From Caballeronia sp. dw_19 (GTDB taxonomy: Bacteria; Pseudomonadota; Gammaproteobacteria; Burkholderiales; Burkholderiaceae): a stretch of DNA of 64,000 nt. Below the pieces are notes generated by a model. It made no database searches. It was not told the origin of the DNA and was given only the letters and a program-made list of their open reading frames with translations. The stretch is from contig NZ_JAAVUQ010000006.1 of assembly GCF_018449515.1 (NCBI RefSeq), positions 248,001-312,000 on the forward strand, read 5' to 3'. Position numbers and translations under genes: made by a program. Position 1 is the stretch's first letter. Every line of letters starts with the position of its first letter. Below are positions 17,444 to 26,363 of this stretch, one piece after another.

Positions 17444-18742
17444 ATGAAGCAGGCGATCGGCAGTATCGGCTCGGACGGCATTCCATCATCCTCGCAGGCA
17501 TCCACGCACAAGATTCGTGACGTGGTGGCGGCAAACGTGGGCACATTCTTCGAGTGGTTCGACCTGCTCGTCTATGCGATGTTCGCGATCACCATCTCGC
17601 ACCTGTTTTTCCCCACTGGAAATCCGCAGTCGGCCTTGTTATACAGCCTGCTGACCTTCGCGAGTGCGTATGTCGTACGGCCCGTTGGCGCGGTCGTACT
17701 GGGCATCTATGCCGATAAACGCGGCCGCCGCGCCGCGCTGACCATCGCTGCGTTCCTGATGCTCTGCGGCACCGTCCTGATGGCGGTGATTCCGACGTAT
17801 CGGATGATTGGTGCATGGGCACCCGCCCTGCTCGTGTTCGGACGCCTGCTGCAAGGGTTCTCGGTCGGCGGTGAATTCGGCTGCGCGAACTCTTACCTGA
17901 CCGAGCAAAACTCGCGCACGAAAGCGTTCTTCGCCAGCCTGCAGTTCTCGACCTCCGGCCTCGCGGTGTTGACCGCCTCGCTATTTGCTTACCTGATCAA
18001 TCACTATCTTTCGCAAGAGCAAGTCGATTCGTGGGGATGGCGCACGCCGTTCATCTTCGGCTGCCTGATCGGTCCCGTTGGGCTGTATATCCGCACCAAG
18101 ATCAACGAGACGCGCGAGTTCGAAGAAGTCGCGGACAAACCGCATCGGCCGCTTGCGGAAGTCTTTACCTTTCACAAGCGTTTCCTGCTGATTGGCGCGG
18201 CAGTCGTGGCGGCGGGCAATGTAGCCAGTTTTCTTAATATCTACATGCCGACGTTCGCCATCAATAATCTTGGCATAGCTAAGGACTCCGCTTTCATTGC
18301 ATCCATCTTCAGTGGCCTCGTCAGCACGATCTTCCCGATCTTCGGCGGACTGGCTGCCGACCGTTTCGGGACCATCAAGGTCATGCGGATTGCGTTGATC
18401 GCGGGCCTGATCATGGTCTTTCCCATGTTCTTCATGCTGACGCATACGCCCTCGTTCCAGTCACTTATCTTGTTCCAATGCGCGATGTCGCTGGTGTTCT
18501 ACAGCTTCTATTACGCACCGGTCGGTTCGCTGTTGTCGCAGCTCTTTCCAACGTCGTGCCGGACAACGGGCGTGTCGATCGCCTACGTTGCGTCGCAGAC
18601 ATTTTTTGGTGGCGTCACGCCGCTCGTGGTCGGCTTCCTTGTCGCGCAGACGGGCAGCATCATGTCGCCGGCTTATTACGTGATCGTGATCGGCGTGGTC
18701 GCGCTAGTGGGCTTGTCGGCTAGCCGAAGCCGTGCTCACTGA
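17444..18742 (+). CDS. MFS transporter, metabolite:H+ symporter type
   Basis: A 432-residue, 12-helix transporter. The N-terminal pattern VAANVGTFFEWFDLLVYAMF, the ADKRGRRAAL loop after helix 2 and the GFSVGGEFG motif in helix 5 place it in the MHS family (ProP, ShiA, KgtP relatives). The start at 17444 was chosen because AGGACGC precedes it; the frame is open back to 17372 without a ribosome site. It lies between the cupin regulator and the oxidase and likely imports their substrate, an organic or amino acid, with protons. Confidence 0.93.
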   Translation: MKQAIGSIGSDGIPSSSQASTHKIRDVVAANVGTFFEWFDLLVYAMFAITISHLFFPTGNPQSALLYSLLTFASAYVVRPVGAVVLGIYADKRGRRAALTIAAFLMLCGTVLMAVIPTYRMIGAWAPALLVFGRLLQGFSVGGEFGCANSYLTEQNSRTKAFFASLQFSTSGLAVLTASLFAYLINHYLSQEQVDSWGWRTPFIFGCLIGPVGLYIRTKINETREFEEVADKPHRPLAEVFTFHKRFLLIGAAVVAAGNVASFLNIYMPTFAINNLGIAKDSAFIASIFSGLVSTIFPIFGGLAADRFGTIKVMRIALIAGLIMVFPMFFMLTHTPSFQSLILFQCAMSLVFYSFYYAPVGSLLSQLFPTSCRTTGVSIAYVASQTFFGGVTPLVVGFLVAQTGSIMSPAYYVIVIGVVALVGLSASRSRAH

Positions 18743-18774
18743 CATGAACGACCGCTTTTCTTCAAGGACATAAC

Positions 18775-20040
18775 ATGCGTTCGACATTGCCTGCGGAGAT
18801 CGACGTTGCGATCGTCGGGGGCGGAATTATCGGCATCAGCACTGCACTCGCGTTGGCACGCGAGCGGGTACGTGTCGCTGTATTCGAAAAAGGCATGATC
18901 GCGGGCGAACAGTCGTCGCGCAACTGGGGATGGATTCGCACGGTCGGGCGCGATCCAAAGGAGTTGCCGCTATCCGCCGTAGCGAACGATATGTGGGCGG
19001 GCATCCAGGCGCGCGTCAACGTAGGCTACCGGCGCACCGGCCTCGCCTATCTGGCGGAGACGGACAAGGAGATGGGCCGCCATCAGGCGTGGCTCAACTC
19101 GGCTAAAGACACGGGCACAGAAGGAAGCCTGTTGGGACGCGATGAACTTGCGCGTCTTATTCCCACCTCGAACCGCCTGTGGATCGGCGCTTTGTACAGT
19201 GCGGGCGACGGCGTTGCCGAACCCACGCTAGCCACCGCCGCAATCGCCAGACTGGCGACCGAAGCCGGTGCAATGGTGTTCGAACGGTGCGCGGTTCGCG
19301 GGCTAGAGACCAGCGCGGGAAGAACGTCGGCGGTTGTCACCGAGCTTGGCGTGGTGAAGTGTGCGTCAGTGGTACTGGCAGGCGGCGCATGGTCACGGCT
19401 TTTTTGCGGCAACAACGCGATCGACTTTCCGCAGTTGAAGGTACACGCGTCAGTGCTGCGAACGGGGCCATTAGAGACCGGCTTGGAGATGGCGATCAAT
19501 GGGTCGGATTTTACGTGCCGCAAGCGCGCTGACGGGGGGTATACGGTGTCGCAACTCGGTGCGTCGATAGCAGACCTCACACCGGACAGCATCCGTTTGT
19601 GCCGTCAATTCCTGCCGGCGTGGATGGCAGAGCGCAAGTACTTAAAGCTTCGCGTAGGCAGGCGTTTTATAGAAGAGATGAGCATTCCGCGCCACTTTCG
19701 CCTCGATACCCCCACGCCATTCGAAGCTTGCCGGACGCTCGATCCGCCGCCGACCATGAAGATGGTCGACGGCGCACTCGACAAGTTAAAGCATGCGTTC
19801 CCAGCGTTCAAGAATGCGACGGTCGCCGAAGCCTGGGCCGGGTTTATCGATGTGACGCCAGATGCGGTGCCGGTTATCTCGGAGGTCGGCAAAATTCCAG
19901 GATTCTTTCTGGCAGCGGGATTTTCAGGGCATGGTTTCGGCATTGGCCCGGCAGCCGGCGCGTTGATGGCAGATCTGGTGACCGGAAACACGCCAAGAGT
20001 GGACCCGAAGGCGTTCCGTCTGGACAGGTTCAATGCCTGA
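18775..20040 (+). CDS. FAD-dependent oxidoreductase, DadA-like
   Basis: A 421-residue flavoprotein. Its N-terminal Rossmann motif is VAIVGGGIIGISTALALARE (GxGxxG, with Glu in VAVFEKG). The C-terminal FAD-closing motif is GFSGHGFGIGPAAGALMADL. This is the D-amino-acid dehydrogenase/glycine-oxidase (DAO) fold. It follows the MHS transporter after 32 bases, suggesting an operon in which the imported compound is deaminated or oxidatively cleaved. The substrate is not evident; the sequence lacks further domains. It ends 82 bases before a convergent SDR gene. Confidence 0.92.
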   Translation: MRSTLPAEIDVAIVGGGIIGISTALALARERVRVAVFEKGMIAGEQSSRNWGWIRTVGRDPKELPLSAVANDMWAGIQARVNVGYRRTGLAYLAETDKEMGRHQAWLNSAKDTGTEGSLLGRDELARLIPTSNRLWIGALYSAGDGVAEPTLATAAIARLATEAGAMVFERCAVRGLETSAGRTSAVVTELGVVKCASVVLAGGAWSRLFCGNNAIDFPQLKVHASVLRTGPLETGLEMAINGSDFTCRKRADGGYTVSQLGASIADLTPDSIRLCRQFLPAWMAERKYLKLRVGRRFIEEMSIPRHFRLDTPTPFEACRTLDPPPTMKMVDGALDKLKHAFPAFKNATVAEAWAGFIDVTPDAVPVISEVGKIPGFFLAAGFSGHGFGIGPAAGALMADLVTGNTPRVDPKAFRLDRFNA

Positions 20041-20122
20041 GACTGGACCGGATACGAATCGACAATAACAACGTCCAGCACCCACTCCGGCGACGCGCAC
20101 TCGCGCTGCCGGAGCCCGCCGA

Positions 20123-20878
20123 TCAGAATTCCTGCATGGTCGGACGAAGCACGATCTCGTTGATATCGACATCGCCGGGTTGCTCGATCGCGTAAGCAAT
20201 CGCGCGCGCCACCGAATCCGCGGGAATCGCCTGCTGATAAAACTGCCCCACCACCTTCGCGCTCTCTTCATGGGAACTGCCGAACTTCAGTTCGGAGTCG
20301 ACCGCGCCCGGCAGGATGATCGTCGTGCGGATCGACGCGCCGACTTCGTGACGCAGTCCTTCGGAAATCGCGCGTACGGCAAACTTGGTGCCGCTATAGA
20401 CGGTGCCGCCGGGGCTAAAGACCTTGATGCCCGCCACCGATGAAATGTTGATGAAGTGGCCGCTGTCCTGCTTCTGGAATACCGGTAACGCGGCGGCGAT
20501 CCCGTACAGCACGCCCTTGATGTTGATGTCGATCATGCGTTCCCACTCGTCGACCTTCATCTCCGACATCGGCGCGATTGCCATGAGCCCTGCGTTATTG
20601 ATCATGACATCCACGCGTCCGTAGGCGCTCACTGCCTGATCGACCAGCGCCTGCACGTCGGCGCGGCGCGTGACATCGGCGGCCAGTACCTCGACCTTGC
20701 CGCCGGCTTCGCGCAACTCGGCGGCGATGCTCTCAAGCCGCTCCAAGCGACGCGCACCCAATACAAGCGACGCGCCTTTCGCCGACAAATGACGTGCCGT
20801 GGCTTCACCAAGCCCGCTGCTCGCGCCGGTGATGACAACGACCTTGCCTTCAATTCCATTGCTTGCGTGATTGCTCAT
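20123..20878 (-). CDS. Short-chain dehydrogenase/reductase
   Basis: A 251-residue classical SDR. It has the NAD(P) motif TGASSGLG, the NNAG motif ([10 protein letters not shown]), Ser in NISSVAG and the catalytic Tyr-Lys pair in VYSGTKFAV. The start at 20878 was chosen at MSNHASNG; the longer frame to 20956 runs into the operator cluster. It is divergent from a LysR gene at 21017, the classic arrangement for LysR control. Substrate unknown; the family includes many oxidoreductases with NADP preference (Arg-Arg after beta2, GARRLERL). Confidence 0.94.
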   Translation of the reverse strand: MSNHASNGIEGKVVVITGASSGLGEATARHLSAKGASLVLGARRLERLESIAAELREAGGKVEVLAADVTRRADVQALVDQAVSAYGRVDVMINNAGLMAIAPMSEMKVDEWERMIDINIKGVLYGIAAALPVFQKQDSGHFINISSVAGIKVFSPGGTVYSGTKFAVRAISEGLRHEVGASIRTTIILPGAVDSELKFGSSHEESAKVVGQFYQQAIPADSVARAIAYAIEQPGDVDINEIVLRPTMQEF

Positions 20879-20952
20879 TATTGACAGGCTCCTGTGTTCC
20901 TGAGAGGGCGAATGCCCCCGCGACAGAACACAGTATGGGAATCTCAAGCCCG

Positions 20953-20997
20953 CCATTCAATGGAAATGATACGATTTCATAATTCCATTTTATGGAA
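20953..20997. promoter_or_regulatory. Cluster of ATGGAA/TTCCAT half-sites between SDR and LysR genes
   Basis: Four half-sites are packed in 45 bases: CCATT/AATGG at 20953-20963, AATGGAA at 20959-20965 mirrored by TTCCATT at 20983-20989, and TTCCAT (20983-20988) mirrored by ATGGAA (20992-20997). An inner ATGA/TCAT pair sits in the middle. The cluster lies between the divergent start codons, as expected for the operator of the LysR protein encoded at 21017. Confidence 0.6.
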
Positions 20998-21016
20998 GCA
21001 AAACCGAGAACCCATC

Positions 21017-21940
21017 ATGCAGAATCGCCTTGAAATGTTGCGCATCTGTTGTGCGGCCGTTGAAGCACAGAGCTTTAAGGAAGCGGCTACCCGGCTGGGC
21101 ACCTCGCCTCAGGCAATCACGCGAGCCGTTCAGGAAGCGGAAGCGCTGGTGGGCGAAATCCTGTTCCATCGCAACACCCGGCGCGTGCGCGCCACGCAAG
21201 CAGGAGAAGCGTTTGCGCAGCGGGCGCGCAAACTCGTGCAGCAGATGGATGATCTCTTAAGACCGAAGGACAGCGAGATCGATGCCGAGATTGCCGGCCT
21301 GGTCCGGCTGACCGCGCCCAGGTCCATCGGCGAACGTTTTCTCATGCCCGCGCTTGTGCGGCTCGCCGAGAAGCATCCCCGCATCACGCTTGACCTGCGT
21401 TTATCCGATGCGATCAGCGACCCCATCGCGGAGCAGATCGATATTGGCGTGCGGATCGGCTTCATGCGGGATAGTCGCTTCGTGGTGCGTCCTGCATCTC
21501 ACGTGGGCTTCTCCGTGATTGCCAGTCCAAAGCTTGTCGCACGCGTGGGCCATCCCACGGACCTGGCTGAGCTTGCGCTGCTGCCGTCGACAGGATTCAT
21601 CGACAGGAACACCGGGCGAGTGTGGCCCTGGCAGTTTTCCAATGGGCAGCAAATGACGCCGACAAACCTTGCGTTCCAGACCGACGACGGCGAGTGCGAG
21701 TGCCGCGCCGTGGTGGCGGGAATGGGGTTTGGGCAGATCGTGAGTTATCTCGCACTGCCGTTGCTGCGCGCGGGCAAGGTGATAAGCGTACTCGACGATG
21801 TCGCGCCGGAGCCGTGGCCGGTCTACGTGTACAGGCCGCAGCGGGGACCCGTGCCCGCACGCATCCGGCTCGTGTTCGACGCCGTGCTGGCAGCGCTGGA
21901 GAAATCAGAGCTGCAGCATGGGCCTTATGTGTCGGGCTGA
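21017..21940 (+). CDS. LysR-family transcriptional regulator
   Basis: A 307-residue LysR protein. The HTH is at about 15-50 (AQSFKEAATRLGTSPQAITR) followed by the wing (LFHRNTRRVRATQAG), then the effector-binding domain. The start at 21017 gives the usual N-terminus (MQNRLEMLRICCAAVEAQSF); upstream in-frame ATGs at 20960 and 20966 lie in the operator zone. Divergent from the SDR at 20123-20878, which it probably regulates. Confidence 0.92.
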   Translation: MQNRLEMLRICCAAVEAQSFKEAATRLGTSPQAITRAVQEAEALVGEILFHRNTRRVRATQAGEAFAQRARKLVQQMDDLLRPKDSEIDAEIAGLVRLTAPRSIGERFLMPALVRLAEKHPRITLDLRLSDAISDPIAEQIDIGVRIGFMRDSRFVVRPASHVGFSVIASPKLVARVGHPTDLAELALLPSTGFIDRNTGRVWPWQFSNGQQMTPTNLAFQTDDGECECRAVVAGMGFGQIVSYLALPLLRAGKVISVLDDVAPEPWPVYVYRPQRGPVPARIRLVFDAVLAALEKSELQHGPYVSG

Positions 21941-22660
21941 CTTCACGCTCCGAGGACGAAAAAAACGCCGTGCGAACATGCGAACCATCGACCAAGCCCT
22001 GCCGGCGCTTGGAATTCGCTATGCGCGCTCTAAGGTGCCGGCTGATGTTGGAATGATCGCTAGCTAGGGATAACCCCATAGACCGGATAGGAACCCGGCC
22101 CTGCTGCGTCTGGGCTTTGCTATGTTCATACAAATAATCAAGCTAAAGCGCTGTTTTCATCCTAGATTGGTATTTGCTTCCATTGCCGATCACGAAAGTC
22201 CGTTAAACGGCGCCTGATTCGAACTCGCCGGCCGTGTCGCGTTCTCATAACAATCGCGTCTGCTCGATACCCGCATGGGCGAACGTGAAATAACGTGAAA
22301 TAATGAATCGTGGCGGCAAAAGGTAAACAGCCGGCTACACGCGCAGATAACATGTGCGAATAAGAGCCGTAAAAAGCTTATTGCCGCAAAAAAATGCTTG
22401 CCGGCGAGAATCAGGAGACTTGTTACTTGATTCTTACTTGATGCTCCTCCGAAAACGGGACGCGAACTTCAAACGGGGTTTTATGGCATGACCAACGCAG
22501 CCGATCAACCTTCGATTCCTTCAAGTTTCCGCGTACTGAGTCGATATAACTAAAGCGCGTGCAGTTTTCGTGAGGCCGGCAACTGCAACTTATCGCCACG
22601 TGCCCAAAATGTGCTGACCCCGCAGCGACTTGATAGCGGCGGTCGCTATAACTAACCGGT
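21941..22660. other. Long intergenic region upstream of the sigma-54 activator gene
   Basis: About 720 bases with no convincing gene. A minus-strand frame at 22423-22671 has no family features. A direct repeat of AACGTGAAAT occurs at 22282-22291 and 22292-22301. No clear sigma-54 promoter (GG-N10-GC with flanking consensus) was identified by eye. It presumably contains the promoter of the activator gene and possibly an undetected small RNA. Confidence 0.4.
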
Positions 22661-24052
22661 ATGACTTTCATGGCTGCTTCTTCATCGCTTCCCAGGCATT
22701 TGTTTTACGTAGGCGATCCTTTGACGCTCGAACTTCGCTCGCTCCTGGATGCGCGCGGCTGGACAGTCAAATCCCTGGAACTGGACCGTGAGCCGGGGAA
22801 TTTCTCGTCGAAGCCCAGCGGCGGTTTGCTCGATTTCTCGGCGCGAAACGTTCTGGCCAATCTGCGGCTGGCTGAAACCTGGCTATCGGTAAAAACAGTG
22901 GGCTGGTTAGCGCTCTTGTCGCCCGCGCAACTTGAAGATTCAACTATTCGGCGTCTCGTCCGGGATTTTTGCTTTGATTATGTAACGCTCCCCGCATCGG
23001 GCGAGCGGATTTTGAACGCGCTGGGCCATGCTTACGGAATCGCCGCCTTGCATGACGGAGGGACGCGCGACCCCGCTAACGCGAAGAACGACAGCAACGC
23101 CGAAGGCGACATGATCGGCTCATGCGACGCCATGCTTGCGCTCTTCCGCGCGATCCGCAAAGTGGCCATGACCGACGCGCCCGTGTTTATCTCCGGCGAA
23201 TCGGGAACAGGTAAGGAATTGACGGCGGTAGCCATTCACGCGCGGTCGGTACGGCGCAACGAGCCGTTTGTCGCGATCAACTGTGGGGCCATTCCCGCGC
23301 ATCTTTTGCAATCCGAGTTATTCGGTTATGAACGCGGCGCGTTCACCGGTGCGAATCAGCGCAAGATCGGGCGTGTTGAAGCGGCCAACGGCGGCACGCT
23401 GTTCCTCGATGAGATAGGCGACTTGCCGCTGGAGAGCCAGGCGAGCCTGTTGCGTTTCCTTCAGGAACGCAAGATCGAGCGCCTCGGCGGTCATGAGTCC
23501 ACTTCCGTCGATGTGCGCATTGTCTCGGCTACGCACGTGGACATGCAGACTGCAATGATTGAAGGCCGGTTTCGCTCTGACCTTTACCACCGGTTGTGCG
23601 TGCTGCAGATCGAGGAGCCGCCGTTACGCTCGCGTGGCAAGGACATTGAATTGCTGGCCCGGCACATGCTGGATCGATTCGAGAAAGATGCCAACCGGCG
23701 TCTGCGCGGTTTCGCCCCTGACGCTATCGCCGCGATCCATAACTATGGCTGGCCCGGTAATGTGCGTGAGCTGATCAACCGCGTACGGCGCGCGATCGTG
23801 ATGGCCGAAGGCCGCTTGATCGGCGCGCATGATCTCGAACTCGGCGAGTTTGCGGAATGCGTGCCCATGTCGCTTGCGCAGGCGCGCGAAGTGGGAGAAC
23901 GGCAGGCTATCGAAATGGCCCTGCTGAGGAATCGCGGGCGCGTCGGCGACGCGGCGCGCGAACTCGGCGTGTCCCGTGTGACCCTGTACCGGATCCTGTC
24001 CGCCTACAACATGCGCAATGTAGAGACGCCGTCGGGTCTTGGCCTGGACTAG
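22661..24052 (+). CDS. Sigma-54-dependent transcriptional activator
   Basis: A 463-residue enhancer-binding protein. The N-terminal ~130 residues form a divergent response-regulator-like domain (LFYVGDPLTLELRSLLDARG) without the usual acidic pair, as in VpsR-type activators. The AAA+ domain (about 148-375) carries Walker A GESGTGKEL, the sigma-54-contacting GAFTGA loop and Walker B LFLDEIGDLP. A Fis-type HTH closes the protein (GRVGDAARELGVSRVTLYRI). VpsR-like proteins often respond to cyclic-di-GMP and control exopolysaccharide or biofilm genes; that role here is inference. No target promoter is visible in this window. Confidence 0.93.
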   Translation: MTFMAASSSLPRHLFYVGDPLTLELRSLLDARGWTVKSLELDREPGNFSSKPSGGLLDFSARNVLANLRLAETWLSVKTVGWLALLSPAQLEDSTIRRLVRDFCFDYVTLPASGERILNALGHAYGIAALHDGGTRDPANAKNDSNAEGDMIGSCDAMLALFRAIRKVAMTDAPVFISGESGTGKELTAVAIHARSVRRNEPFVAINCGAIPAHLLQSELFGYERGAFTGANQRKIGRVEAANGGTLFLDEIGDLPLESQASLLRFLQERKIERLGGHESTSVDVRIVSATHVDMQTAMIEGRFRSDLYHRLCVLQIEEPPLRSRGKDIELLARHMLDRFEKDANRRLRGFAPDAIAAIHNYGWPGNVRELINRVRRAIVMAEGRLIGAHDLELGEFAECVPMSLAQAREVGERQAIEMALLRNRGRVGDAARELGVSRVTLYRILSAYNMRNVETPSGLGLD

Positions 24053-24159
24053 TTCATTCCTGCGGCAACGGCCGTTGGAACGTCTGCGACGCTAGTGCTC
24101 CTGCCCACCCGGCCCGCCCTGCCCGTGAGCCAAACAGAGTCCGGAGTGCTGGAATCGCT

Positions 24160-24279
24160 TTCATTAACATCCGATACATCCAGGGTTTCGTAGCGGTTCT
24201 CAAGTGCGGCTCGATTGCCGAAGCCGCACGCCGGCTTGACCTTACCGCCGCGGCGGTCGCCGCGCGCGCTCATTCTCTT
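24160..24279 (+). pseudogene. Remnant of a LysR gene (DNA-binding domain only)
   Basis: In one frame the plus strand reads NIRYIQGFVAVLKCGSIAEA followed by ARRLDLTAAAVAARAHSL, an excellent LysR helix-turn-helix, but there is no ATG/GTG/TTG at its expected start (ATT stands there) and the effector domain is missing. After about 40 codons the sequence becomes the antisense of the 3' end of the dehydratase gene at 24242-26038. It is the stump of a regulator whose remainder was deleted, probably by the event that placed the dehydratase here. Confidence 0.6.
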
Positions 24280-26038
24280 TCTCCTGCTGCAGACTTTCGC
24301 TCTGCAGGAAATCGAAGTCCACGCCCTCATCCGCTTGCGTCACCGTCTGCAAAAACAACTTCCGGTAACCACGTCCTGCGGTCGGACGAACGACGGGATT
24401 GTCGAGCGCACGCTGATGTAATTCAGCTTCCGGTACGAGCAGCGCAATCTCCCGGTTGATCACGCTCAAGCGAATCCGGTCCCCATTGCGGACATGGGCA
24501 AGCGGGCCGCCAATGGCCGCTTCCGGCGTGACGTGCAGAACAATCGTGCCGAACGCGGTGCCGCTCATGCGGCCATCGGAGATCCGCACCATGTCCTTGA
24601 CACCCGTTCGCGCCAGCTTGCGTGGAATGGGGATATAACCCGCTTCGGGCATCCCCGGCGCACCGACCGGGCCAATGTTCTTCAGCACAAGAATGTCCTG
24701 CGCGGTGACGTCCAGCGCTTCGTCGTCGATCCGGCTGGCCATGTCCTCGAGATCGTCGAAGACGACCGCACGACCTTCATGCTCCATCAACGCCGGATCA
24801 GCCGCCGATTGCTTGATGATCGCGCCGCCTGGCGCAAGATTGCCACGCAGTACGGCAAGTCCGCCTTCCGGATAGATCGGATGACTAAATGATCGTACGA
24901 CGTCCTGCTGGTACCCGGGTCCGCCAAGCTCGATCTCCTCCCCCAGCGTGCGCCCGGTGACGGTCAGCGCGTCCAGATGGAGCAACGGCTTGAGTTCGCG
25001 CAGCAGCGTAGCCATGCCGCCCGCCTTGTGGAAGTCTTCCATGTAGTGCTGGCCGGTTGGTTTCAGATCCAGCAGCACCGGCGTTTCCTTGCCCATCCGG
25101 TCGAGCGTGTCCAGATCGATCCGATGCCCCAGCCGTCCGGCAATAGCCGTCAGATGAACAATCGCGTTGGTCGAGCCTCCGATTGCCAGCAGCACGCGCA
25201 TCGCATTTTCAAAGGCTTTTACGGTAAGTATCTTGTCGATGGTGAGACCGTCGACTGCCATCTGAACTGCCCGTGCGCCCGTTTCTTCCGCCACGCGAAT
25301 CCGGTCGGCTGTGACGGCAGGAGGCGACGCGCCGCCGGGAACCGTCATGCCCAATGCTTCCGCGACACAGGCCATGGTGCTAGCGGTGCCCATCACCGAA
25401 CATGTTCCCACGCTCGCGACCAACTGGTTGTTGACGTCGGCGACCTCTTCCTCGTCAATCTCGGCCGCACGAAACCTGGCCCAATAGCGACGGCAATCGG
25501 TACATGCACCCACGCGTCCGCCACGATGCGAGCCGGTCAGCATGGACCCAGTGATGAGCTGGATGGCAGGCGTGCCCGCGGACGCCGCGCCCATCAATTG
25601 CGCGGGCACGGTCTTGTCGCAACCGCCTATGAGAACGACCGCGTCCATGGGCTGCGCGCGAATCATTTCCTCGGTATCCATCGACATCAGATTGCGCAGG
25701 TACATCGATGTCGGCGACGCAAAGCTTTCGTGAATGGAGATGGTCGGGAAGTCCATCGGCAAACCGCCGGCGAGCATCACGCCGCGCTTCACCGCTTCAA
25801 TCAGTTGCGGCATGTTGCCGTGACAAGGGTTGTACGCACTCCCCGTATTGACGATACCGATTACCGGCCGGTTCAAGGCCTTGTCGGTATAACCGGCGCC
25901 CTTGATGAACGCCTTGCGCAAGAACAGCGAAAAGTCCTGGTCGCCGTACGACGTAAGTCCTCGCTTCATGCCGGTCGCGCGGACCGGGGCTTGCTTGTCG
26001 TCCGGTCTGTCAGCCGGCTTGTCGGATTGATCGGTCAC
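24242..26038 (-). CDS. IlvD/Edd-family dehydratase
   Basis: A 598-residue enzyme of the dihydroxy-acid/sugar-acid dehydratase family, which uses an iron-sulphur cluster to remove water from a 2,3-dihydroxy acid. Cluster ligands are seen in VLIGGCDKTVPA, the CTDCRRYW segment and VASVGTCSVMGTASTMA. The C-terminal beta-barrel half (SDGRMSGTAFGTIVLHVTPE) is intact. Length and the CTDCRRYW motif fit the sugar-acid (xylonate/arabonate-like) branch better than biosynthetic IlvD. The C-terminal tail after GVDFDFL (Gln/Glu/Arg-rich, about 20 residues) is unusual and its last part is antisense to the LysR remnant, so it may be an acquired extension. Confidence 0.9.
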   Translation of the reverse strand: MTDQSDKPADRPDDKQAPVRATGMKRGLTSYGDQDFSLFLRKAFIKGAGYTDKALNRPVIGIVNTGSAYNPCHGNMPQLIEAVKRGVMLAGGLPMDFPTISIHESFASPTSMYLRNLMSMDTEEMIRAQPMDAVVLIGGCDKTVPAQLMGAASAGTPAIQLITGSMLTGSHRGGRVGACTDCRRYWARFRAAEIDEEEVADVNNQLVASVGTCSVMGTASTMACVAEALGMTVPGGASPPAVTADRIRVAEETGARAVQMAVDGLTIDKILTVKAFENAMRVLLAIGGSTNAIVHLTAIAGRLGHRIDLDTLDRMGKETPVLLDLKPTGQHYMEDFHKAGGMATLLRELKPLLHLDALTVTGRTLGEEIELGGPGYQQDVVRSFSHPIYPEGGLAVLRGNLAPGGAIIKQSAADPALMEHEGRAVVFDDLEDMASRIDDEALDVTAQDILVLKNIGPVGAPGMPEAGYIPIPRKLARTGVKDMVRISDGRMSGTAFGTIVLHVTPEAAIGGPLAHVRNGDRIRLSVINREIALLVPEAELHQRALDNPVVRPTAGRGYRKLFLQTVTQADEGVDFDFLQSESLQQEKENERARRPPRR

Positions 26039-26363
26039 TGGGGAATTCCCTATGAAGTAAATGATGGTTCGCGCCTGGGCGCCGGTTGGATTCCAGTTTG
26101 CCCGGCCGCGGGAGCGTATATAGAGACTATTGCGACGCCCCCGGCATAGTGAAGCCTACCGCCGTCAACTGTTCGACCGGGCGTGCCGCCACCCGCTCCG
26201 ATCGCTTGAGCGTTGGACGTACTGTGCGCCATTGCTCATTGTTTAGCCAATGCGCGATCGCATGTTTCATGGCGGTGATGATCGGCAACGCCTGGAATAT
26301 CGCGCGGATCACCGTGGCGCGTTCCCGCAATGCGCACGCGTTATACAGCTTTCCGCCGGCCTC
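26039..26363. other. Intergenic region between dehydratase and MnmD genes
   Basis: About 325 bases. Small minus-strand frames (26127-26330 and 26050-26232) have no ribosome site or recognisable family. As the upstream minus-strand gene encodes only the methyltransferase half of MnmC, this stretch was checked for the missing FAD domain; no trace was seen. It must contain the dehydratase promoter. Confidence 0.45.

Noticed and set aside
26127..26330. 67-codon minus-strand frame between dehydratase and MnmD genes
   Set aside because: Not recognisable as MnmC oxidase or any other family; no ribosome site.
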